Source of the DNA: Paracoccus haematequi | GTDB lineage: Bacteria; Pseudomonadota; Alphaproteobacteria; Rhodobacterales; Rhodobacteraceae | Direction of reading: 5' to 3' | Assembly (NCBI RefSeq): GCF_900631945.1 | Contig: NZ_UZWE01000029.1 | Span: 62,001 to 126,000, forward strand | Length of the DNA stretch: 64,000 nt | In this document: in pieces, positions 9,677 through 18,915 of the stretch | Position numbering within the stretch: position 1 is the first letter of the stretch | Layout: each line of letters starts with the position of its first letter | Program-made: the position numbers and the translations under genes | Notes under the pieces: model-generated | Told to the model about the DNA's origin: nothing | Databases searched by the model: none | The model's input: only the letters and a program-made list of their open reading frames with translations

Positions 9677-10573
9677 ATGGCCGACAGCACGACAGCGCCC
9701 GCAAGGCGGTCCGACTTCGCCCAGGGGCTGATCTGGATGGCCCTGTCGATGACCGCCTTCATCGGCATGTCGGTGGGGTCGCGAGAGATGGCGGAAACGC
9801 TGTCGATCCGGCAGGTGCTGTTCTTCCGCGCGCTTGTCGGGCTGTTCGTGATCCTGGCCGTGGGACGGTCGTTGTTCCCCGAGGTGCGCCGCGCCGCGCA
9901 ACTGCGCCTGCATCTGGCACGCAACGTGATCCATTTCACCGCGCAGTATTTCTGGACCATCGGCGTGGTGCTGCTGCCGCTGGCCTCGGTCTTCGCGCTG
10001 GAATTCACCATGCCGATCTGGGTGACGCTGTTCGCCTGGCTGCTGCTGCGCGAAAGGCTGACCGGCCCGCGCCTGCTGGCGACGGTGGGCGGATTCATCG
10101 GCGTGATGGTGATCGTGCGGCCCGGCATCGGCATGGTCGATCCCGCCGCCGCCCTGGTTCTGATCGCCGCCGCCGGATACGGGCTGTCGCTGATCCTGGT
10201 GAAGCGCCTGACGCAGCACTGTTCGCCCGGCGCCATCGTCGTCTGGATGATCCTGATCCAGTTGCCGCTGGGCCTGCTGGCCGCGCTGACGGACTGGCGG
10301 CCGGTGGCCGTCACGGACGTTCCGTGGATGGTGGTCGCGGGCGTCGGCGCGCTTGCGGCGCATTACTGCCAGGCCCAGGCCCTCAGGCGGCTGGACGCCT
10401 CGATCCTGATCCCCATCGACTTCCTGCGCGTGCCGATGGCCGCTGTCGTCGGATATTACTTCTATGCCGAGGCCATCGACCTGTGGGTGTTCCTGGGCGG
10501 CGGGATCATCCTGCTGTCGAACTTCCAGGCGGTGATGGCCGAACGGCGCAAGGCTGCGGTCGCGGCCCGGTGA
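9677..10573 (+). CDS. DMT-superfamily (EamA) transporter
   Basis: A 298-residue protein with ten predicted membrane helices in two EamA repeats (repeat junction near GMVDPAAALVLIAAAGYG). The ATG at 9677 has AAGGGGG 10 bp upstream. The frame is open further upstream, but that extension crosses the terminator stem at 9585 and is not credible. It belongs to the same superfamily as the product of 5599-6555 but is clearly divergent from it. The substrate is unknown. It stands alone, since the terminator precedes it and a hairpin overlaps its stop codon. Confidence 0.88.
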   Translation: MADSTTAPARRSDFAQGLIWMALSMTAFIGMSVGSREMAETLSIRQVLFFRALVGLFVILAVGRSLFPEVRRAAQLRLHLARNVIHFTAQYFWTIGVVLLPLASVFALEFTMPIWVTLFAWLLLRERLTGPRLLATVGGFIGVMVIVRPGIGMVDPAAALVLIAAAGYGLSLILVKRLTQHCSPGAIVVWMILIQLPLGLLAALTDWRPVAVTDVPWMVVAGVGALAAHYCQAQALRRLDASILIPIDFLRVPMAAVVGYYFYAEAIDLWVFLGGGIILLSNFQAVMAERRKAAVAAR

Positions 10574-10585
10574 CGGGGCCGCGAC
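10559..10585. terminator. Strong hairpin between convergent genes
   Basis: A perfect 10-bp inverted repeat GTCGCGGCCC / GGGCCGCGAC with a 7-nt loop. The stop codon of the upstream DMT gene (10571-10573) lies inside the loop. There is no T-tract, so this is a likely bidirectional transcription-end or RNA-stabilising hairpin rather than a classical intrinsic terminator. Confidence 0.55.
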
Positions 10586-10594
10586 GCCGTCCCG

Positions 10595-11542
10595 TCAGAA
10601 CGGACTGTCGGGATAGTAGTAGGTCTCGGCGTTCTCGGGCGTGACCAGCACCGACCCGATGATGAAATCGCCCGACACCGGCGCCTGCGAGACCAAGCCC
10701 ACGGCGGTGATCTCGATGGCGGTGGCGATCATCGCGGGGGGATAGGTGACGTTGGCGGGAATCATCGCGTCGCCGTCCATGGTGCGCTTGATCATTTCCT
10801 TCATGCCCGCGCCGCCCAGGACGAACTTGATGTCGTCCCGTCCCGCCGCCTCGATGGCGCCCAGCACGCCCACGGCCATGTCGTCGTCGGACGCCCAAAC
10901 CGCGTCGATCTGCGGGTATTTCGACAGGAAGTCCTGCATGACGGTGAACGCCTTGTCGCGGTTCCAGTCGCCATGCTCCATGCCCAGGACTTCGATGTTC
11001 TTGCCCTCGATGGCGGCCTGGAAACCTTCGACCCGTTCATTGTCGATGGTGGTCGGGATGCCGCGCAGCACGACGATCTTGCCGCCTTCGGGCAGCGCGG
11101 TCGCCATGTATTCGCCTGCCACCCGGCCGAAGCCGGGATTGTCGCCCGCGACATACAGATCCTCGATGCCCTCGACCGCAAGGCCCCGGTCGACCACGGT
11201 GATCCAGGCCCCGGATGCCTTGACGTTCTGGACCGGGCCGGTCAGCGGCTCGGATTCGAAGGGCAGCACCACAAGCGCGTCGATGTTGCGGGTCGCCACC
11301 ATGTCCTCGATGTCGTTGACCTGCTTGGCGGGGTCGGACGCGGTCGCCAGCACGAAATCAAGCTGCGGATAGGTTTCCTCCAGCCGGTCCACGGTGGCCT
11401 GGGCGAAATAGTTCATGCCCCCCGCCCAGCCATGGGTCGCCGCCGGGATCGACACGCCGATCACCTTGGTTTCGCCCTCCTGCGCAAGCGCGGGCGCGGC
11501 AAGCGCGGCGGCGATGGCCAGCCCGGATACGAGATGCTTCAT
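10595..11542 (-). CDS. Sugar ABC transporter periplasmic binding protein
   Basis: A 315-residue Peripla_BP_4 protein with a clear Sec signal (MKHLVSGLAIAAALAAPALA, cleavage before QEGE). It resembles ribose/galactose-type binding proteins: an N-terminal VIGVSIPAATHGW strand and central ASDDDMAVGVLGAI. The ATG at 11542 has GGGAGGAAAA just upstream, better than an ATG 15 bp earlier. It is the last gene of the operon that also encodes the permease, ATPase, sugar dehydrogenase, TIM-barrel isomerase and xylose isomerase. It most likely delivers the sugar those enzymes use. The identity of the sugar is inferred from context only. Confidence 0.88.
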   Translation of the reverse strand: MKHLVSGLAIAAALAAPALAQEGETKVIGVSIPAATHGWAGGMNYFAQATVDRLEETYPQLDFVLATASDPAKQVNDIEDMVATRNIDALVVLPFESEPLTGPVQNVKASGAWITVVDRGLAVEGIEDLYVAGDNPGFGRVAGEYMATALPEGGKIVVLRGIPTTIDNERVEGFQAAIEGKNIEVLGMEHGDWNRDKAFTVMQDFLSKYPQIDAVWASDDDMAVGVLGAIEAAGRDDIKFVLGGAGMKEMIKRTMDGDAMIPANVTYPPAMIATAIEITAVGLVSQAPVSGDFIIGSVLVTPENAETYYYPDSPF

Positions 11543-11567
11543 GTGTTTTCCTCCCATGTGAACCCGC

Positions 11568-12548
11568 TCAGCGGGCTTTGCCTTCGCGCTGCAAGACCAC
11601 AGCGAGAACGATGATGGCCCCCTGAATGGCGCCGTTCAGGTAAGGCGATACGAAATCCGTCAGGTTCAGCAGGTTGCCGATCAGCGTCAGGATCAGGACG
11701 CCGATCACCGTGCCCCAGACCCGGCCGAAGCCGCCCTTCAGCACAGTGCCGCCGATGATGACGGCGGCGATGGCTTCCAACTCCCAGAGCATGCCGGTGG
11801 CGGATGACGCGGACCCAAGGCGCGGCACATACATGATGGTGGCGAGTCCGACCAGCAGGCCAAGCGCGGCATAGGTCGTCAGCCGCACCCGGTCCACGCG
11901 GACCGACGAATACTTGGCCACCTGCTCGTTCGATCCGATGGCCGCGCAGTGGCGGCCGAAGGCGGTGGAGCGCATCACGATCTCTCCGATCACGACCACC
12001 ACGGCAAAGACGATGATCGGCCAGGTGATGCCGAAGATGCCGCCGTAATAGACCGGCTGGTAGAGGCTGCGCAGGGCGAAATCCAGCGACAGCGTGCCGC
12101 CGTCGGCCAGCCATGTGACCAGGCTGCGATAGATGCCCATGGATCCAAGGGTGACGATGAAGGCCTCGATCCCAAGCCGGGTGATCAGGATGCCGTTCAG
12201 CAGCCCCGCCGCCAGCCCCGCCAGAAGCGCCACGGCCATGCCGACCAGGATCACCGGGATGCCGACGCCCATGCTGGGCACCAGGCTGTTCATCACCAGG
12301 ATCATCAGCCCGGCGATGAAGGCCGCCATGGAGCCGACCGACAGGTCCAGCCCGCCCGCCGTGATCACGAAGGTCATGCCCACGGCGATGATGCCGATGA
12401 AGGCCGAACGGGCCAGGACGTTGGTCACGTTGTCCCAGCCCAGGAAATTCGGGTTCATCAGCGCCCCCGCGACGACCAGCAGGACCAGGGCCAGGATCGG
12501 CCCGATCACGGTCATGCGGATGCGCCGTGGCGCGGTTGCGTCGCTCAT
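11568..12548 (-). CDS. Sugar ABC transporter permease (RbsC/BPD_transp_2 family)
   Basis: A 326-residue membrane protein with about eight to ten helices and the family signature GGLDLSVGSMAAFIAGLM near residues 65-82. A second family segment, AVIIGGTVLKGGFGRVWGT, lies near the C-terminus. Such permeases form homodimers with one fused-ATPase partner. The start ATG overlaps the ATPase stop by 4 bp (ATGA), which fixes it and shows translational coupling. Confidence 0.9.
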   Translation of the reverse strand: MSDATAPRRIRMTVIGPILALVLLVVAGALMNPNFLGWDNVTNVLARSAFIGIIAVGMTFVITAGGLDLSVGSMAAFIAGLMILVMNSLVPSMGVGIPVILVGMAVALLAGLAAGLLNGILITRLGIEAFIVTLGSMGIYRSLVTWLADGGTLSLDFALRSLYQPVYYGGIFGITWPIIVFAVVVVIGEIVMRSTAFGRHCAAIGSNEQVAKYSSVRVDRVRLTTYAALGLLVGLATIMYVPRLGSASSATGMLWELEAIAAVIIGGTVLKGGFGRVWGTVIGVLILTLIGNLLNLTDFVSPYLNGAIQGAIIVLAVVLQREGKAR

Positions 12549-14032
12549 GCGGGTTCCCTTTCCGTGGCCACGCCCATGGCCAGCTTGACGATGGCGTCCT
12601 CGGTCGCGTCCGCGCCCAGCTCTCCGGTGATGCGGCCATGGCGCATGACCAGGATGCGGTCGGCCAAGCCGATCACCTCCTGCATTTCCGAGGAAATCAC
12701 GACGATGGCGCGGCCCTCGGCCGCAAGGCGGCGGATCAGGACATACATCTGCTGCTTGGTGCCGATGTCGATGCCGCGCGTGGGTTCGTCGATGACGACG
12801 ATCTGCGGGTCGGCCAGCATCGTCTTGGCGAACAGCAGCTTCTGCTGGTTGCCGCCCGACAGGTTGCCGACCAGGGCGCCGCGATGGCCGCGAATGTCGA
12901 AGTCGGCGATGGCCCGGTCCAGGGCGCGCTCCTCGGCCCCGGTGTCCAGCAGGCCCCGGCTGAATTTCGACAGGGCTTGCAGCGTCAGATTCTCGCGCAG
13001 CCCCTTGCCCAGCAGCAACCCGCGCGTCTTGCGGTCCTCGGTCAGGTAGCACAGGCCAAGCGATTGCGCCTGCCAGGGATGGTCGATGCGGGCGGGCTGG
13101 CCGAAAATGCGCACGTCGCCGGTGGCGGGGCGCAGCCCGCACAGCCCCTCGAAGGTCTCGGTCCGGCCCGATCCGATCAGGCCCGCGACGCCCAGAACCT
13201 CGCCCCGGCGCAGGGTGAAGCCAATGTCGCGGGAAAAGCCCGGCACGGTCAGGTTCGCGACCTGCAACGCGACCTCGCCCGGCGTGGAAACCTTGGCGGG
13301 GAACAGATCCGACATCTCGCGTCCCACCATGGCGTTGGCCATCGCATGCTGGTCCATCGCCGCGGCCTCTCCGGTCCAGACCACGCGGCCGTCGCGCATG
13401 ATGGTCAGGTCGTCGGCGATGGCCTCCACCTCGTCCAGCTTGTGCGAGGTGAACAGCACCGCCGTTCCCGCCTCGCGCAGGGCGCGCACCTGGCGCAGCA
13501 GGATCGCGGTTTCCGCCCGCGTCAGAACGGCGGTGGGTTCGTCCATCACCAGCACGCGGGTATCGCGCAGCAGGGCCTTGGCGATCTCGACCATCTGCTT
13601 GTCGCTGTTGGACAGCGTGGACACCACCCGGTCGGGCGCCACGCGGCATTCCAGCCGGTCCAGCAGATCGCGCGTGCGCGCCCGCATCGCGGGCTTGTCC
13701 AGGAAAGGGCCGCGCTTCAACTCGCGGCCCAGGAAGATGTTCTGTTCCACCGTCAGCTGCTCGGCCAGATTGAATTCCTGGTGGATCATGGAAATGCCCT
13801 GCGCCTCGGCCTGGCCCATGCTGGCGAAGCCGACCGGACGGCCGTCGAGCAGAACCTGTCCCGACGAGGGCGGCTGGTATCCCGCCAGGATCTTCATGGT
13901 CGTGGACTTGCCCGCGCCGTTTTCACCGATCAGCGCATGGACCCGACCGGGACGCAGGGCGATGTCCACGCCATGCAGCACCTCGATCGGGCCGAAGCTG
14001 CGGCTGACGTTTTTCAGCGCGAGCACGCTCAC
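12545..14032 (-). CDS. Sugar ABC transporter ATP-binding protein (double NBD)
   Basis: A 495-residue protein with two ATPase domains, as in RbsA/XylG/MglA. NBD1 has Walker A GENGAGKST and Walker B VLVMDEPTA. NBD2 has GLIGSGRTE in place of a canonical Walker A, signature LSGGNQQK and Walker B IVVIDEPTRG. A degenerate second Walker A is normal for this family. Translation starts at GTG 14032, overlapping the dehydrogenase stop (GTGA). Together with the permease and binding protein it forms a complete importer. Confidence 0.92.
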   Translation of the reverse strand: MSVLALKNVSRSFGPIEVLHGVDIALRPGRVHALIGENGAGKSTTMKILAGYQPPSSGQVLLDGRPVGFASMGQAEAQGISMIHQEFNLAEQLTVEQNIFLGRELKRGPFLDKPAMRARTRDLLDRLECRVAPDRVVSTLSNSDKQMVEIAKALLRDTRVLVMDEPTAVLTRAETAILLRQVRALREAGTAVLFTSHKLDEVEAIADDLTIMRDGRVVWTGEAAAMDQHAMANAMVGREMSDLFPAKVSTPGEVALQVANLTVPGFSRDIGFTLRRGEVLGVAGLIGSGRTETFEGLCGLRPATGDVRIFGQPARIDHPWQAQSLGLCYLTEDRKTRGLLLGKGLRENLTLQALSKFSRGLLDTGAEERALDRAIADFDIRGHRGALVGNLSGGNQQKLLFAKTMLADPQIVVIDEPTRGIDIGTKQQMYVLIRRLAAEGRAIVVISSEMQEVIGLADRILVMRHGRITGELGADATEDAIVKLAMGVATEREPA

Positions 14033-15171
14033 ATCGTCACCCAGGCAGCATCGTCGCGCGACGACCGGACGCAGGCGTCGATGAAGCGCATGCCCGCAAG
14101 CCCTTCCGCCAGCCCCGGCAGCAGGTCCAGATCCGGCGCGCGCTGCCCGGCCTGCGCCGCGCGGATCGCCCGAGCGGCCCCGGCATAGAGATTGGCGAAG
14201 CCTTCCAGATAGCCCTCGGGGTGGCCGCCCGGCGTCCGGCTGACGGCATTGGCGGCGTCCGACGCCCCTGCCCCGCGCCGGGTCAGCAGGCGTTTCGGTT
14301 CACCGAAGGGGGTGAACCACAGATAGTTCGGATCCTCCTGCCCCCATTCCAGCCCGCCCTTTTCACCATAGACGCGCAGGCGCAGCCCGTTCTCGTTCCC
14401 CGGCGCGACCTGCGAACACCACAGCATCCCGCGCGCGCCTTCGCGGAAGCGCAGCAGGACATGGGCGTTGTCGTCCACCCGCCGTCCCGGCACGAAGCTT
14501 TGCAGATCCGCCGACAGGCTTTCGACCGTCAGGCCAGTGACGAAGCAGGCGAGGTTATGGGCATGGGTGCCGATATCGCCGATGGACCCGCCCGCCCCGC
14601 TACGGTCGGGATCGGTGCGCCATTCGGCCTGCTTGTTGGTGCCCGTCTGCTCCGCCGCTTCGGTCAGCCAGTCCTGCGCATATTCGACCTGGACGATGCG
14701 GATGGCCCCCAGATCCCCCGCCGCGATCATGGCGCGGGCCTGCCGGATCATCGGATAGCCGGTATAGTTGTGCGTCAGGATGAACAGCGCCTCGGAGGCG
14801 CGGATCGCCGCTTCCAGATCCGCCGCCTGGGCCATGGTCGCCGTCAGCGGCTTGTCGCAGATCACATGGATGCCGCGCCGCAGGAAGGCCGCAGCGGCGG
14901 GGCCGTGGACATGGTTCGGGGTGACGATGGCGACCGCCTCGATCCCGTCGGGACGCGCGGCCTCGGCCCCGGCCATCTCCTCGAAACTGCCATAGCAGCG
15001 GTCGGGGTCCAGCCCCAGGGCCGCGCCGCTGTCGCGCGCCTTTTCCGGGGTCGAGGACAACGCCCCGGCGACCAGTTCGAATTCCCCGTCCAGACGCGCG
15101 GCGATGCGGTGGACCGCGCCGATAAAGGCGTCCTTGCCGCCGCCGACCATGCCAAGCCTGATGCGCGCCAT
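14029..15171 (-). CDS. Gfo/Idh/MocA-family oxidoreductase
   Basis: A 380-residue protein with an N-terminal Rossmann domain (GMVGGGKDAFIGAVHR) and the family motif CDKPLT near residue 110, whose lysine is catalytic in this family. Substrates are usually sugars, inositols or their derivatives, oxidised with NAD(P). The ATG at 15171 overlaps the preceding stop (TGATG); a GTG one codon upstream is possible. Pairing with a TIM-barrel isomerase and a sugar ABC importer is typical of catabolic operons for inositol-like or rare sugars. Confidence 0.88.
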   Translation of the reverse strand: MARIRLGMVGGGKDAFIGAVHRIAARLDGEFELVAGALSSTPEKARDSGAALGLDPDRCYGSFEEMAGAEAARPDGIEAVAIVTPNHVHGPAAAAFLRRGIHVICDKPLTATMAQAADLEAAIRASEALFILTHNYTGYPMIRQARAMIAAGDLGAIRIVQVEYAQDWLTEAAEQTGTNKQAEWRTDPDRSGAGGSIGDIGTHAHNLACFVTGLTVESLSADLQSFVPGRRVDDNAHVLLRFREGARGMLWCSQVAPGNENGLRLRVYGEKGGLEWGQEDPNYLWFTPFGEPKRLLTRRGAGASDAANAVSRTPGGHPEGYLEGFANLYAGAARAIRAAQAGQRAPDLDLLPGLAEGLAGMRFIDACVRSSRDDAAWVTM

Positions 15172-16226
15172 CACGAAATCCCCAGCATCCGGCGGTTGGC
15201 CGCGTCATCGGTGCCGCCATCCGCGAAATCGTCGAAGGCCTTTTCCGTCACCCGGATGATATGGCTGCGCACGAATTCGGCCCCTTCCCGCGCCCCGTCC
15301 TCGGGGTGTTTCAGGCAGCATTCCCATTCCACCACGGCCCAGCCGTCGAAATCATTGGCGGCCATCTTGGAAAAGATCGCCCCGAAATCCACCTGTCCGT
15401 CGCCCAGGGACCGGAACCGCCCCGCCCGGTTCACCCAGGGCTGGAAGCCGCCATAGACGCCCTTGCGCCCGGTCGGGTTGAATTCCGCGTCCTTGACGTG
15501 GAACATGCGGATGCGGTCCTTGTAGATGTCGATATTGTCCAGATAGTCCAGGCATTGCAGGACGTAATGCGACGGGTCGTACAGCATGTTCGCCCGCGCA
15601 TGGCCGTTCACGCGGTCCAGGAACATCTCGAACGTGTCGCCGTCGTGCAGATCCTCGCCGGGGTGGATTTCATAGCAGATGTCGATGCCGCAGTCCTCGG
15701 CATGATCCAGGATCGGACGCCAGCGGCGGGCCAGTTCGTCGAAGGCCGTCTCTACCAGCCCCGCCGGACGCTGCGGCCAGGGATAGACGAAGGGCCAGGC
15801 CAGCGCGCCGGAAAAGCTGGCCATGGCGGTCAGGCCCAGGTTGCGGCTGGCGGTCAGCGCCTTCCTGACCTGATCCACAGCCCATTCCTGCCGCGCCTTG
15901 GGGTTGCCCCGCATCTCCGGCACGGTGAAGCCGTCGAAGGCCTGATCATAGGCCGGGTGGACGGCGACAAGCTGGCCTTGCAGATGGGTGGACAGTTCGG
16001 TGATCTGCACGCCGTTCGCGGCGGCCACCCCCGCCACCTCGTCGCAGTAATCCTTGCTGTCCGCCGCCTTCGCCAGGTCGAACAGCCGGCCATCCCAGCT
16101 TGGCACCTGCACGCCCTTGTATCCGCAATCGGCCGCCCAGCGGGTGATGCCGTCCCAAGTGTCGAATGGCGCGGCGTCCCCCGCGAATTGCGCCAGAAAC
16201 AGCGCCGGTCCCTTGATGGTCTTCAT
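15171..16226 (-). CDS. Sugar phosphate isomerase/epimerase (AP endonuclease 2 TIM barrel)
   Basis: A 351-residue TIM-barrel protein of the IolE/IolH/xylose-isomerase-like group. Metal ligand candidates are visible in CYEIHPGEDLHDGD, LYDPSHYVLQ, FHVKDAEF and AVVEWECC, the Glu/Asp/His/Glu pattern of the family. The substrate is unknown. It lies 12 bp from xylA and overlaps the dehydrogenase gene, so it is a core enzyme of this sugar operon. Confidence 0.85.
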   Translation of the reverse strand: MKTIKGPALFLAQFAGDAAPFDTWDGITRWAADCGYKGVQVPSWDGRLFDLAKAADSKDYCDEVAGVAAANGVQITELSTHLQGQLVAVHPAYDQAFDGFTVPEMRGNPKARQEWAVDQVRKALTASRNLGLTAMASFSGALAWPFVYPWPQRPAGLVETAFDELARRWRPILDHAEDCGIDICYEIHPGEDLHDGDTFEMFLDRVNGHARANMLYDPSHYVLQCLDYLDNIDIYKDRIRMFHVKDAEFNPTGRKGVYGGFQPWVNRAGRFRSLGDGQVDFGAIFSKMAANDFDGWAVVEWECCLKHPEDGAREGAEFVRSHIIRVTEKAFDDFADGGTDDAANRRMLGIS

Positions 16227-16238
16227 GGCTGTCCCCCT

Positions 16239-17543
16239 TCAGACATATCGGTTGACCAGATTTTCCAGGATCTCCTGCCGCCCCGACACGGGCTGCGGAT
16301 CCAGACCCGCCGCCACGGCCCGGTCGGCGATGTCCTCCAGCGTCGCGCCGGGGGCCAGCATCGCCTGCGCCTCGGGCCGCTGCCATCCGGCATAGCGGTC
16401 GCGGCGCGCCGCCTCCAGCCGGTCCTCCTCCAGCATCCTTGCCGCAGCCTCAAGCCCGCGCGCGCAGACATCCATCGCGCCCGCATGGGCCATCACCAGA
16501 TCCAGCGGATCCAGCGACTGGCGCCGGATCTTGGCGTCGAAATTGGTGCCGCCGGTGGTGAACCCGCCGCCGCGCAGGATCTCGTAATAGGCCAACGCCA
16601 CCTCGGGGACGCTGTTCGGGAACTGGTCGGTGTCCCAGCCCGATTGCTGGTCGTTGCGGTTCATGTCGATGGACCCGAAGATGCCAAGCGCGTTGGCCAG
16701 GGCGATCTCGTGTTCGAAGGTATGGCCCGCCAGGATCGCGTGGCCCTGTTCGATGTTCACCTTCACCTCGCCCTCCAACCCATGGCGCGACAACAGGCCA
16801 TAGACCGTCGCCACATCGAAATCGTACTGGTGCTTGGTGGGTTCCTGCGGCTTGGGTTCGATCAGGATCGTTCCCTTGAAGCCGATCTTGTGCTTGTAAT
16901 CGACGACCATCGACAGGAACCGGCCCATCTGGTCCAGCTCGCGCCCCAGGTCGGTGTTCAGCAGGGTCTCGTACCCCTCGCGCCCGCCCCACAGGACATA
17001 GTTTTCGCCGCCCAGACGGTGCGTCACGTCCAGGCAGTCGCGCACGGTCGCGGCGGCATAGGCGAAGACATCCGGGTCGGGATTGGTCGCGGCCCCGGCC
17101 ATATAGCGGCGGTTGGTGAACAGGTTGGCGGTGCCCCACAGCAGGCGCGGCCCGCCGCCTTCCATCTTCGCGGCCATCAGATCGGCGATGCGGTTCAGCC
17201 GGTCGCGGCTTTCGCCAAGGCTGGCGCCCTCGGGTCGCACGTCGTGGTCGTGGAAACAGAAGAACGGCGCGCCCAGGATGCGGAAGAAATCGAAGGCGGC
17301 ATCGACGCGGCTTTCGGCCAGATCCATCGTGTCGGCGGGAAACCAGGGCCGGTCGAAGGTGCGCCCGCCAAAGGGATCGCCGCCCTCCCAGCCGAAACTG
17401 TGCCACCAGGCCACCGCGAAGCGCAGCTGATCCTCGGCCCGCTTGCCCAGGATCATCCGGTCGGGGTCGTAATGGCGGAAGGCCGGGCCGTCCGCATCGG
17501 GATCGAAGGCCAGCGGGGCGATGGGGTCGAAATAGCCGGTCAT
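16239..17543 (-). CDS. xylA: Xylose isomerase
   Basis: The 434-residue product is the size of class II xylose isomerases. Landmarks are the catalytic-His segment [26 protein letters not shown], metal/substrate residues [18 protein letters not shown] and [19 protein letters not shown]. It interconverts D-xylose and D-xylulose, and related aldoses, using divalent metals. No xylulokinase gene is nearby. Its partners are a dehydrogenase and a second isomerase, so a substrate other than xylose is possible. The start ATG overlaps the LacI stop by 4 bp. Confidence 0.92.
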   Translation of the reverse strand: MTGYFDPIAPLAFDPDADGPAFRHYDPDRMILGKRAEDQLRFAVAWWHSFGWEGGDPFGGRTFDRPWFPADTMDLAESRVDAAFDFFRILGAPFFCFHDHDVRPEGASLGESRDRLNRIADLMAAKMEGGGPRLLWGTANLFTNRRYMAGAATNPDPDVFAYAAATVRDCLDVTHRLGGENYVLWGGREGYETLLNTDLGRELDQMGRFLSMVVDYKHKIGFKGTILIEPKPQEPTKHQYDFDVATVYGLLSRHGLEGEVKVNIEQGHAILAGHTFEHEIALANALGIFGSIDMNRNDQQSGWDTDQFPNSVPEVALAYYEILRGGGFTTGGTNFDAKIRRQSLDPLDLVMAHAGAMDVCARGLEAAARMLEEDRLEAARRDRYAGWQRPEAQAMLAPGATLEDIADRAVAAGLDPQPVSGRQEILENLVNRYV

Positions 17544-18505
17544 GGGGTGTCTCCGGGCAGGTTGTCCTTGAAAAAGATCGCGGGCGTGATCGCGACGGGG
17601 GCCGGCGCCTCGCCATCGGCGATGGCCTTCATCGCATCAAGCGCGCGGGCGACCTCCTCGGCGGGTTTCTGGTCGATCACCACGTCGATCAGGCCGTCTT
17701 GCAGCGCCGCGCGCGAATGCGGGGTCAGTTCGTGCAGCACCACGAAGGGGCGGTCGCCGCCCCTCTCGCGCATCAGCGGGATCAGGCCGCGATTGCCCGC
17801 GCCGATAGAGTAAAGCCCGGTGATGCCCGGATCGTCGCGCAAGGCCTGTTCCAGCAGGGCGCGCATCCGGCCCGGATCGTCCGCGACCGCGATGGCGGGC
17901 AGCAGGCTGCCGGGGCCCAACACCTCGATCGCGCCGGCCAAGCGGTCGCGGTGATCGCGCAGACCGGCGGATCCCAGGATCGGCAGGACGCGCGCGGGTC
18001 CGCCCCGATGCGCGATGCGGTGCAGCCGCCCCGCCGTCCGCCCCGCCACCAGATTGTCGATGCCGATATAGGCGCGCCGCGCGCCCGGACTGTCCGAGAC
18101 CAGCGTCACCACCGGAATCCCGGCCGCCGTCAGCGCGTCGATCCGGTCCTGGTCCGCCCCCACCGTCACCGCGCAGTCGCAATCGGTCACCGGCTCGGTG
18201 ACGTCGCGCAGGTTGATGGCGATCCGCTGGCCCGCGCGCCGTTGCGATTCCGCCAGGAAGGCGCGGCGGATCGCCGAAAAGAAGCCATGGTCGCCCTGCG
18301 GGACATAGGCCGCAAAGCGATAGCTGCGCCGCCGCGACAGGTTCGCCGCCGTCATGTCGCGGCGATAGCCCAGATCCTGGATGGCCTGGCGGACCCGCTG
18401 GATCGACTTCTCCGCCACCCCACCGCGCCCGTTCAAGACGCGGTCGGCCGTCGAATAGCTGACCCCAGCAGCCCGCGCCACGTCATGCAGCGTCGGATTT
18501 CCCAT
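17540..18505 (-). CDS. LacI-family transcriptional regulator of the sugar operon
   Basis: A 321-residue LacI/GalR protein. The helix-turn-helix is [20 protein letters not shown] (residues 5-24), followed by a hinge region and a Peripla_BP-type effector domain. It is the first gene of the minus-strand operon and is translationally coupled to xylA, so it probably autoregulates the whole cluster. A 24-bp imperfect palindrome 36-59 bp upstream of its start (18541-18564) is the obvious candidate operator. The effector is likely the imported sugar. Confidence 0.9.
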   Translation of the reverse strand: MGNPTLHDVARAAGVSYSTADRVLNGRGGVAEKSIQRVRQAIQDLGYRRDMTAANLSRRRSYRFAAYVPQGDHGFFSAIRRAFLAESQRRAGQRIAINLRDVTEPVTDCDCAVTVGADQDRIDALTAAGIPVVTLVSDSPGARRAYIGIDNLVAGRTAGRLHRIAHRGGPARVLPILGSAGLRDHRDRLAGAIEVLGPGSLLPAIAVADDPGRMRALLEQALRDDPGITGLYSIGAGNRGLIPLMRERGGDRPFVVLHELTPHSRAALQDGLIDVVIDQKPAEEVARALDAMKAIADGEAPAPVAITPAIFFKDNLPGDTP

Positions 18506-18915
18506 GGACGATTGTTCCCCCTGGGACCAGCATCAGGGCGAAAATGACAGACGTCAATCATTTTCTTCTCGGGGTCGGCGCGCCTCGATTCCGTCCAGGC
18601 ACCAGCGGCGGCGGGGTCGCAGGGGCGGATAGCAAGCATCATGGGGTGGCGGGGGTGCTCCCAAGCCTGATCCGGGATCGGCGGGCCGCCGACTGCGGAC
18701 CGGCTTTTCCGGGTCAGGGAGTGGCCAAGCCCCGGAATCGGCGTTTAGAAGGGCGCTTCCCGACCTTGGACCGCGCCTTCCGCGCGGTCTGCCAACCCAC
18801 CTGCGGGCGGAACCGGCGACCTCACGGACGCGTTACCAAGACCCGCCGCCACGTTGCGCCGCCGCATCCGTCAGCCGCCACCGGCGGCCATCACGCCCTT
18901 ACCAAGGAGAATTCC
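18506..18915. other. Divergent intergenic region between LacI operon and BCCT gene
   Basis: Besides the palindrome at 18541, it contains a perfect 8-bp hairpin GACCGCGC / GCGCGGTC (18769-18789, 5-nt loop) with no T-tract, in what would be the BCCT leader. A plus-strand frame is open through the region but has no recognisable start or domain; the product similarity begins only after the AAGGAG site at 18904. No BetI-type operator was recognised. Confidence 0.5.
18541..18564. promoter_or_regulatory. Putative LacI-family operator
   Basis: A palindrome with perfect 7-bp outer arms AAAATGA / TCATTTT around the fully symmetric core GACGTC; 20 of 24 positions are symmetric. The central CG and length fit LacI-family operators. 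It sits just upstream of the lacI-xylA operon, in an otherwise GC-rich gap shared with the divergent betT-like gene. Confidence 0.65.
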
